DNA from: Bubalus kerabau | Taxonomy: Eukaryota > Chordata > Mammalia > Artiodactyla > Bovidae | NCBI RefSeq assembly: GCF_029407905.1 | Contig: NC_073637.1 | Coordinates: 46,128,501 to 46,192,500 of the forward strand | DNA: 64,000 nt | Direction: 5' to 3' | Translations under genes and position numbers: made by a program | Shown: piece by piece, positions 55,830 to 64,000 of the stretch | Layout of the letters: each line of letters starts with the position of its first letter | Position numbering within the stretch: the first letter of the stretch is position 1 | The notes under the pieces: generated by a model | The model's database searches: none | What the model was told of the DNA's origin: nothing | The model's input: only the letters and a program-made list of their open reading frames with translations

Positions 55830-57836
55830 AGCAGGGCAAAGGCTAACAGAGTTTTGTCAAGAGAACACACTGGTCATAGAAAACATCCTTTTCCAACAAC
55901 ACAAGAGATGACTCTACACATGGACATCACCAGATGGTCCATACAAAAATCAGACTGATTCTATTCTTTGCAGCTCAAGATGGAGAAGCTCTATACAGTC
56001 AGCAAAAACAAGACCGGGAGCTGACTGTGGCTCAGATCATGAGCTCCTTATTGCCAAATTCAGACTTAAATTGAAGAAAGTAGGGAAAACCATTAGGCCA
56101 CTCAGGTATGACCTAAAATCAAATCCCTTATGATTATACAGTAGAAGTGACAAATAGATTCAAGGGATTAGATGTGATACACAGAGTGCCTGAAGAACTA
56201 TGAACAGAGGTTTATAACACTGTACAGCAGGCGGTGATCAAAACCAACACAAAGAAAAAGAAATGCAAAAAGGCAAAATGGTTATCTAAGGAGGCCTTAC
56301 AAAGAGCTAAGACAAGAAGAGAAAGGCAACGGAGGAAAGGAAAGATACATCCATCTGAATGCAGAGTTCCAAAGAATAGCAAGGAGATGAGAAAGCCTTC
56401 CTAAGTGAACAATGCAAAGAAATAGAGGAAAATAATAAAATGGGAAAGACTAGAGACCTCTTCAAGAAAATTGGAGATAACAAGGGAACATTTCATGCAA
56501 GGATGGGCATGATAAAGGACAGAAATTGTAAGGATCTAACAGAAGCAGACGATATTAAGAAGAGGTGGCAAGAATACACAGAAAAATTATAAAAAAGTCT
56601 AATAACCCAGATCACCACAATGGTATGGTCACTCACATAGAGCCAGACATCCTGAGTGTGAAGTCAAGTGGGCCTTAGGAAGCATCACTAAGAACAAAGC
56701 TAGTGAAGGTGATGGAACTCCAGTTGAGCTATCTCAAATACTTAAAGATGATGCTGTTAAAGTGCTGCACTCAATATGCCAGCAAATTTGGAAAACTCAG
56801 CAGTGGCCACAGGACTGGAAAACGTCAGTTTTAATTTCAATCCCAAAGAAGGGCAATGCCAAAGAATGTTCAAACTACCGCACAATTGTGCTCATTTCAC
56901 ATGCTAGCAAAATTATGCTCAAAATCCTTCAAGCTAGGCTTCAATTATACATGAACTGAGAAGGCTGTATATTGTCACTTATATGCAGAGTATATCATGT
57001 GAAATGCTGGGCTGGATGAATCACATGCTGGAATTAAGATTGCTGGAAGAAATATCAACAACCTCAGATGTACAGATGATACCACTCTAATGGCAGAAAA
57101 ATGAAGAGGACTTAAAGAGCCTCTTAACAAGGGTGAAAGAGGAAAGTGAAAAAGCTGGCTTAAAACTCAACATTCAAAAAACTAACATCATGGCATCTGG
57201 TCCCATCACCTCATGGCAAACAGAAGGAGGAGAGGTGGAAACAGTAACAGATTCTCCTTTTGGGGGCTCCAAAATCACTGCTGACAGCCACGAAGCCATG
57301 AAATTAAAAGACATTTGCTCCTTGGAAAGAAAACTATGACAATCCTAGACAGCATATTAAAAAGCAGAGACATCACTTTGCTGACAAAGTCCATACAGTC
57401 AAAGCTATGGTTTTTCCAGTAGTCATGTATGGATGTAAGAGTTGGACCATAAAGAAGGCTGAGGACTGAAGAATAGATGCTTTCGAATTGTGGTGCTGGA
57501 GAACTCTTTAGAATCCCTTGGACTGCAAGATCAAACCAGTCCATCCTAAAGGAAATCAATCCAGAATATTCATTGAAAGGACTGATGCTGAAGCTAAAGC
57601 TCCAGTACTTTGGCCACCTGATGCCAAGAGCCAAGTCACTGGAAAAGACCCTGATCCAGGGAAAGATTGAAGGCAAATAGAAAAGAGAGCAGCAAAGGAT
57701 GAGATGGTTAGATAGCATCACTGACTCAATGAATATGAGTTTGAGCAAATTCCGGGTGATAGTGAAGGACAGGGAAGCCTGGTGTGCAGCAGTCCATGGG
57801 GTCACAAGGAGTCAGACATGACTTTGTGGCTGAACA
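55830..57836 (+). mobile_element. BovB LINE, longest copy, lacking its RT core
   Basis: About 2.0 kb in sense. It holds the end of the endonuclease region (LTEFCQENTLVIENILFQQHKR split over 55832-55911), the linker, the start of the reverse transcriptase (56762-56959: QQWPQDWKTSVLISIPKKG), then a jump at about 56958 directly to a stretch (aaggctgtatattgtcactt) that in the family lies several hundred bases on. The catalytic box downstream is altered (CTDD) and out of frame. The C-terminus and a degraded tail follow. Not functional. Confidence 0.93.
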
Positions 57837-58573
57837 ACGACAACAAGAGGTCACTAATGTTTTAAATTGCCCACAGTTTAAATATGAAAAACAACCTCTC
57901 ATCTGTGACCATGATGTCATGAAAGAAAAGCCACTCTAACACCAAAAAATGTAGAACTACACAAAGGACAGCGCATTAGACTGAAAACTTCATCCTGGCC
58001 CAGGGTGTGGAGGCTCCAATATACTGCTTGACTATTTTACCAATTTCTTATTTGTGATCCCTGTTGCAGGCATTCAGTCAGTGACTAGTAGGTTTATTAG
58101 GGCCTTTAAAAATGCTACTGGGGGAAAACACTGATATTCATTACAATCTGCATAACTCTATTCTATTAAGAAAGAATTTTTGAATAGAAATATGATTTTC
58201 AAACTATGATACCAAAAAGGAGAAAAGAAATCAACACCCCTGTAACTCTGCCTATGCCAGTTGAAGGTTAGTTCTGATAAGATTTAAGTCATGGTTTGAA
58301 TTCACCTAGCCTATGAGTAGAAGGAACAGCATCATATTCAGTCATACATGGCATTAAAGAAAGATCTTACAGCAAGACTAGTCTGACTCATAGGAGGGCC
58401 ATGGGGAGTTATGATTTTAGAAAGACTCTACCACTAACCAGAAAAAAGTGCATTCAGGCTAAGGAAAATAAAGAAAGTAGTTAAGCGGGGGGAAAAAAAA
58501 AAAGCTACAGGGATGTAACTATCAGTAGTGTGATTAAACTGTGAACATTAAATAGTTCACCACTGAAATAGCT
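57837..58573. other. No recognised gene or repeat
   Basis: Unique-looking; a poly(A) run at about 58491-58503. Confidence 0.4.
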
Positions 58574-58662
58574 AAGTTCAGTTCAGTCTCTCAGTCGTGT
58601 CTGACTCTGCGACCCCATGGACTGCAGCACGCCAGGCCTCCCTGTCCATCACCAACTCCCAG
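58574..58662 (-). mobile_element. BovB LINE, very short 3' end
   Basis: Reverse BovB tail of about 90 bases: gttcagttcagtctctcagt to gtccatcaccaactccc. Confidence 0.92.
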
Positions 58663-59085
58663 GAAATATGTAAAGCCTGGGTATATAAAACCTCATTCTT
58701 CCTCAACAGACTAGTTGCCTGCTGTGGAAGTTTCAAGCTTGGGGATCCACCTTGTCATTTACCGAAACGATCATGATTGGCCTTTGAGCAGTCAACCCAT
58801 GCTTTTCCTCGGCATTCCTGGCTTTTGGTGCTGCAGTTCTGGTGAACATGAAGAACAAAGAGGAAATGCAAATTCCCTGCTCTCTGAGAAGACACTGCTC
58901 TGTGTTCCTGAGTCCACAACCTGAGACCAACACTAACTCAACGGCAGGGTCTTTAATGAAATCACGGGGGACCCAGCCTTGACCTAACATGCCCTCTTAA
59001 ATAACACAGAAAAGGTTTCTTGGGAGCAATTTCAGTCAACTCAGGGAAAGAAAGCCCCCAAGAGCCAAGGGATGAACCTTAAAAC
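58663..59085. other. No recognised gene or repeat
   Basis: Unique-looking. Frames at 58715-58924 (plus) and 58733-58990 (minus) are unrecognised. Confidence 0.4.
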
Positions 59086-59113
59086 TAGAGTTTGGGATTA
59101 ACATAAACACACT

Positions 59114-59244
59114 GCATGCATGTTAAGTCACCAGTCATTTCTGGCTCCCCACAACCCTATGGACTGTAGCCCACCAGGCTCCCCTGTCCATGGGATTCTC
59201 CAGGCAAAAACACTGGAGTGGATTGCCATGCCCTCCTCAACATT
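59114..59244 (-). mobile_element. Bov-A monomer nested in L1
   Basis: Reverse Bov-A with an 8-base duplication, aacacact, at 59106-59113 and 59245-59252. Confidence 0.9.
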
Positions 59245-59341
59245 AACACACTACTGGATATAAAATAGATAACCAAACAAGAACCTGCTGTATAGCACAG
59301 TGAACCATACTCAATATTTTGTAACAACCTATAAGAAAAAA

Positions 59342-59558
59342 GAGGGCTTTTCAGGTGGCTCAGTGGTAAAGACTCTGCCTGCCAATGCAAGGAGACACAG
59401 GAGACACAGTTCATCCCCTGGGTTGGGAAGATCCCCTGGAACAGGAAATGGCAACCCACTCCAGTATTCTTGCCTGAAGAATCCCATGGACAGAGGAGTC
59501 TGATGGGCTACAGTCCATAGGGTCACAGAGTTGGACAGGACTGAGCACACACACATGG
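59342..59558 (+). mobile_element. Bov-tA SINE nested in L1
   Basis: Sense Bov-tA from ggcttttcaggtggctcagt to ctgagcacacacacatgg. A duplication, taagaaaaa, at 59332-59340 and 59559-59567. Confidence 0.93.
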
Positions 59559-59682
59559 TAAGAAAAAGGAATCTGAAAGAGAATAGGTATGATGTGTATG
59601 TATAATTGAATCACTTTGCTACACACCTTAAACTAAAACAATAACACTGTAAGTCAACTATACTTTAATTAAAAAAAAAAAC

Positions 59683-61611
59683 AAAACTAGCTATTCTATC
59701 TTTCTCCCTATAGGATTACTAATTTTTGTTTCTTTCTCACCAAGTTTGAGAATTTTTCTTCATTTGTTTCTCATATCCAAAGGTAAAGGAAAAAGAGAGC
59801 AAAGGTAAAGTGTTCTATCCATCGAATTAAACATCCATTTTCCCATATGATCATAATTCTGACTAGAGTAACAGTGGGCTTTTTCATATTTCCTAGAATG
59901 GTCAGATTTACCTGAAATTGTTGCCTGCCTTTGACTTTCAGCTTTCCGCCTTTACTCTAGGATTCTCGCTGGACTCCCGCACATCTCCACGCAGCAATGC
60001 ATCACACTGACCACCCCCTAAGCCGCCACCTGCTATCACCTCCCACCTTTGATCCTTTGCCATCATCCGTGGAGTCTTCAAACAGCACTGCTGTGTTCTC
60101 ACTGCAAAAACAAGTGCCCTCCTCAGCGGAAAAATACCACATTCCAGCTTGGTAAAGCAGGTGGTGTGTTTCAGAGGATGGAGCAGAAAGTAGTGTCTCT
60201 TCTTTTCAAACAAGAAGGGAGACTATTAGCACATCAGCAAATAAAGTCCTGCTCGATGAATTTTAAGTGCTGCCTCACAAATGAAAATGTGGCAAAATCT
60301 GAAAAGTCAGCTTTTAGAGACTGCTTCAGTCCATTTTCCAATCCCAAACTCTGAACTTTCTTTTAAACCAATCTTCCCATCTTTCAAATAATGTGGAAAG
60401 ATTTTCAAGATGTTCATACTTCTTTCTGCTCTGTGAGATAGAAAACCCTGACATTGGCTTCATACAATGACCATCACACCCAGCACTACTCTGGCACATA
60501 CAGAGCAGATGCCTGATGCGTCTTAGAGGTATCATCGGGACGAAATAGCCTGTTTCATTGCTATCCCAGGAAGGCAGAAGAAAAAGCTTGTGTTTTCGCT
60601 TTATTTGGATAATTAGAATTTATATAATTAAATTACTCACAGTCTGGGAAACAAAAAGAAAGCAGCAATCATATTTGGATTTTGAAGTTTCAGCTATAGG
60701 CTCTGAAAAACTTAGTTTGTTTTTTTTTTTTTTCCATTTCTATTCTTAGACTAGAAATGAGTTTTTTTCCCTCTATTAAGGCTGGTTCTTCTGCAGCCAA
60801 ATAGGACACATGGAGTTTCAATAACGTGAAGACAAAACACCATAACCACGAGTGGGAACTGTCCCTCTGCTCCTGACAGAACTTCATAAATGCAGGGAAT
60901 TCTGCCCAGTTTTGATTGGGGCTAATGAAGACTGACACCAAGCAGAGAGATGTCTGTCCTTCATGGCAAACTCCTCAGCACTGGGAAAGTTCTAGATCTG
61001 ACAACTGCTATCCTGGGTCGTGCTGTCATCAGACTGATGCCACAGACACACAAAGAGATCGTTTTTCATTTTTGCACACAGTTTCATCACATACAATGAA
61101 GCAATGGCTGAAGCAGAAGTTACTTTTTTTTTGGCCACAGATGCTGGAGCAAACTTGCTAACTGGTGGATTCACATTTGAGATCAAAGGAAGCCAACATC
61201 AGACTCAGTCAGCTCAGCTGTGCATGATTTCGAAAGACGTGTAAGCAGCTTTATAATTCCAACATAATAATGTCTCCCTCTATTTACAAGGGTGGTAGCC
61301 GAAGGACTGATTCAGTACATATAGAAAATTCTAAGTCTGGAAACATCAAACACATGAATGAAAAGCTGTGGAAACCTGTTCCTTACTGGATGTGTTGCCC
61401 TGGCCTCCTGCTTGTCCAGAGGGTACCCATAACCTTGTCTCTGGGTGACACATTCAGGTGGCACCAAAGGCGGCTGCCCTGTCGCCGCTACATGGAGCTT
61501 GTCATGACGTGATGAATGAAGCAGGGAATCCTCACGGCCAAGAACAACGGATAAGAGCGCATTTAATCAGATTCCTACAGAACACCAACTCACTGGAGAA
61601 AAGTGTGTGGT
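59683..61611. other. Repeat-poor block, possible conserved DNA
   Basis: About 1.9 kb without a recognised transposon, apart from poly(T) at 60720-60733. 60900-61560 includes a small CpG-containing patch (ggcggctgccctgtcgccgc near 61468). Short frames (60049-60354 plus, 101 codons) are unrecognised. No supported exon. Confidence 0.35.
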
Positions 61612-62447
61612 TTTCTTTTTTTTAATTGAAACATATTAGTTGATGTATGTTAGTTTTAGGTGTACTCTTTAATGATTTGACATTTGCATATATTATGAAA
61701 TGATCACCATAGTAAGTCTAGTAACTATCTGTCCCCATACAATGTTATGATATTGAATAGTATTACTGACCATAGTTCTTATGCCGTACAGTACATCCCT
61801 GAAGCTTATTTATTTTATAACTGGAGGTTTGTGCTTCTTAATCCCCTTCACCTGTTTTCCTTATTCTCCCAACCCTCCCTTCTGGCAACCAGAGATTTGT
61901 TCTCTGTATCTATAGGTTTATATTTTGTTTTGTTTGTTTTGATACACATATATGTGAGATGTGCCTTTACATTTCACTTAGTGTAATAATGTCTAGATCC
62001 ATCCATATTGTTACAAAAGACAAAACTTCATTTTTTTTTAATGGCTAATGAAATTCCATTGTGTATATATGCCACATCTTCTTTATCCATTCACCCACCA
62101 ATGAACACTTAGGCTGCTTTCAAATGTTTGGGTATCAGAAACAATGCTGCAGTATTGGAATGCATATTATCTTTTCAAAGAGTGCTTTCTTTCCTTTGGG
62201 TAAATACCCATAAGTGGGATTGCTAGACCATATGGTAGTTCTATTTTTAATTTTTTGAGGCATCTCCATGCTATTTTCCATAGTAGCTGCACCAACTTAC
62301 ATTCCCACCAACAGTGCACATGGGTCCCCCTTTCTCCACATTCTCACCAACACTTGTTATTTCTTGTCTTTTTGATGACAGTTATTCTGACAGGTGTGAG
62401 GTGGTATCTCATTGTGGTTTCAATTTGCATTTCTCTAGTGATTAATG

Positions 62448-62726
62448 CAGAAAAGGCAATGGCACCCCACTCCAGTACTCTTGCCTAGAAAATCCCATGG
62501 ACCAAGGAGCCTGGTGGGCTACAGTCCATGGGGTCGCTAAGAGTCAGACACGACTGAACGAATTCACGTTCACTTTTCACTTTCATGCATTGAAGAAGGA
62601 AATGGCAACCCATTCCAGTGTTATTGCCTGGAGAATCCCAGGGACGGGGGAGCCTGGTGGGCTGCAGTCTATGGGGTCGCACAGAGTGGGACACGACTGA
62701 AGCGACTTAGCAGCAGCAGCAGCAGC
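62448..62726 (+). mobile_element. Bov-A2 SINE nested in L1
   Basis: Full dimer with a (cag)n tail and a perfect 11-base duplication, agtgattaatg, at 62437-62447 and 62727-62737. Confidence 0.96.
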
Positions 62727-63162
62727 AGTGATTAATGATGTTGTGTATCTTCATGTGCCGTTGGTCATCTGCACATCCTCTGCCCGTTTTTTAACTAGGT
62801 TGTTTGGGTTTCTGTGTTGATATTGAGTTGTATGAGCTCTTTGTATATTTTAGATATTAACTCCTTATCAGTTATATTGTTTGCAAACATCTCCCATTCA
62901 GTAGGTGGACTTTTTGTTTTGTTGAGAGTTTCCTTTGCTATCCAAAACTTCTTCAGCTTTATGTAATCACATTTATTTTTGCTTTTGTTTCACTTGCCTG
63001 AGGACACAGATCCAAAAGAAATATTATTACCACTGATGTTAAAGAGCATACTGCCTGTGTTTTTTTCTAGAAGTTTTATGATTTTAGGTCTTAAAGTCTT
63101 TAATCCATGTTATTTTTTCTACATAGTGTGAGAAAGTAGTTCAGTCTGATTCTTTTGCATGT

Positions 63163-63537
63163 TCAGTTCAGTTCAGTCACTCAGTCGTGTCCGACTCTTT
63201 GCGACCCCGTGAATCGCAGCACGCCAGGCCTCCCTGTCCATCACCAACACCCAGAGTTCACTCAAACTCATGTGCATCGAGTCAGTGATGCCATCCATCC
63301 ATCTCATCCTCTGTCGTCCCCTTCTCCTCCTGCCTCCAATCCCTCCCAGCATCAGAGTCTTTTCCAATGAGTCAACTCTTCGCATGAAGTGGCCAAAGTA
63401 TTGGAGTTTCAGCTTCAGCATCAGTCCTTCCAATGAACACCCAGGACTGATCTCCTTTAGGATGGACTGGTTGGATCTCCTTGCAGTCCAAGGGACTCTT
63501 AAGAGTCTTCTTCAGCACCACAGTTCAAAAGCATCAA
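63163..63537 (-). mobile_element. BovB LINE 3' end nested in L1
   Basis: Reverse BovB with (gttca)n tail, 5'-truncated. A 9-base duplication, tttgcatgt, at 63154-63162 and 63538-63546. Confidence 0.95.
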
Positions 63538-63726
63538 TTTGCATGTAGCCGTCCAGTTTTCCCAGTACCATTATTGAAAAGGCTGTCTTTTCCCCAGTGT
63601 AGATCCTTACTGCCTTCGTCACAGATAAATTATCCATAGAGCATGGACAACCCAGAGTTATTTTCTGGGTTCTCTGTTCCATTCCATTGAACTATGTATC
63701 TATTTTTGTGTGAGTACTATACTGGG

Positions 63727-63749
63727 TCTTTTTTTTTTTTTTTTTTTTT
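63727..63749 (+). repeat. Poly(T) run at an L1 3' end
   Basis: About 21 T at the join of two reverse L1 copies; the poly(A) tail of one of them. Confidence 0.8.
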
Positions 63750-64000
63750 GGTATTTAAAAAAACTCATTTTTTTTATTGAAGTATAGTTTTTTTCTAAGG
63801 TTCTTATTAGTTATCTATTTTATACATAGTATCAATGTATATGTCAATTTTAATCTCCCAATTCATCCCACCCCACCTTTCCCCCTTGGTATCCATACAT
63901 TTGTTCTCTATGTCTATGTCTCTATTTCTGCTTTGTAAATAAGATCATCTATACTTATTTTTTCAGATTCCACATATATGTATTAATATATGGTATTTGT
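63750..64000 (-). mobile_element. Artiodactyl L1 3' end, cut by the window edge
   Basis: Reverse L1 3' end: tttttattgaagtatagttt, ccttggtatccatacatttg, ttcagattccacatatatgt. It continues beyond the window. Confidence 0.88.

Larger units (their letters stand above)
59086..59682 (+). mobile_element. Artiodactyl L1 3' end with two nested SINEs
   Basis: Sense L1 in three pieces: 59086-59113 (gagtttgggattaacataaa), 59245-59341 (actactggatataaaatag, ctgctgtatagcacagtgaa) and 59559-59682 (aatcactttgctacacacct, A-rich tail). Two SINEs lie between. Confidence 0.88.
61612..63720 (-). mobile_element. Old L1 3' region with nested Bov-A2 and BovB
   Basis: Reverse L1: ggttttaggtgtac-type 3'UTR (ttagttttaggtgtactctt), ttccattgtgtatatatgcc, ggtaaatacccataagtggg, then after the SINE cttcatgtgccgttggtcat, agttgtatgagctctttgta, and after the BovB tgtagccgtccagttttccc, gaaaaggctgtcttttcccc. 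The three parts are collinear. Confidence 0.88.

Noticed and set aside
57275..57805. 176-codon minus-strand frame as a gene
   Set aside because: It is the antisense of BovB; the real reading is on the plus strand. Similar antisense frames (10195-10566, 21307-21756, 41477-41857, 46942-47427) are rejected for the same reason.
1..64000. An operon, defence island, biosynthetic cluster or other novel gene system
   Set aside because: The DNA is a ruminant transposon mosaic without clustered genes; nothing supports such a system.

Overview
This window is mammalian nuclear DNA from a ruminant, most likely a bovid (cattle, sheep, goat or a relative). The diagnosis rests on the repeats: many copies of the BovB (RTE) LINE, of the SINEs it mobilises (Bov-tA, Bov-A, Bov-A2), and of ruminant L1 3' ends, on a background of older mammalian repeats (MIR, L2, old L1, MaLR LTRs, DNA-transposon relics). 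I found no convincing protein-coding exon, rRNA, tRNA gene, CpG island, CRISPR array or prokaryotic operon. Nearly all longer open frames are fragments of BovB or L1 ORF2, or chance frames inside SINEs and L1 3'UTRs. The window reads as intergenic or deep-intronic DNA; by hand tally about half of it is recognisable transposon.

Layout. 1-3.3 kb: old L1 with a CHR-2-type SINE inside it, MIRs and two Bov-tA. 3.35-5.6 kb: a long AT-rich block without repeats, the best candidate here for conserved regulatory DNA. 5.6-9.9 kb: L2 and MIR relics, a solo retroviral-type LTR and a DNA-transposon relic. 10-12 kb: BovB and SINE cluster. 12.0-13.5 kb: second repeat-free block. 13.5-21.8 kb: SINEs, MIRs and a BovB-split MaLR LTR. 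21.8-24.6 kb: mostly unique. 24.6-30 kb: old L1s with nested SINE and BovB, an AT-rich tract and a polypyrimidine tract. 30-38 kb: SINEs, an L2 split by a MIR, a MaLR LTR and a (CA)n microsatellite. 38-42 kb: two L1s and a BovB fragment carrying the YADD reverse-transcriptase motif. 42-44.9 kb: mostly unique. 44.9-54.4 kb: a young L1 with a target-site duplication, an old L1 split by a MaLR LTR, and an L1 with a 5' inversion. 55.8-57.8 kb: the longest BovB copy, lacking its reverse-transcriptase core. 59-64 kb: L1s with nested SINEs and BovB.

The elements do not act together as a pathway, but they record an order of events: MIR/L2 first, then old L1 and MaLR LTRs, then ruminant L1 and BovB, then Bov-A2/Bov-tA, many of which still have clean target-site duplications. 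I found no previously undescribed biological system. The observations most worth checking are the repeat-free blocks, the 5'-inverted L1, the tandem duplication inside a MIR, rearranged SINEs, and an AT-rich tract inside a BovB insertion. Family assignments are from memory of consensus sequences; boundaries not fixed by a target-site duplication (TSD) are approximate to about 10-30 bases.
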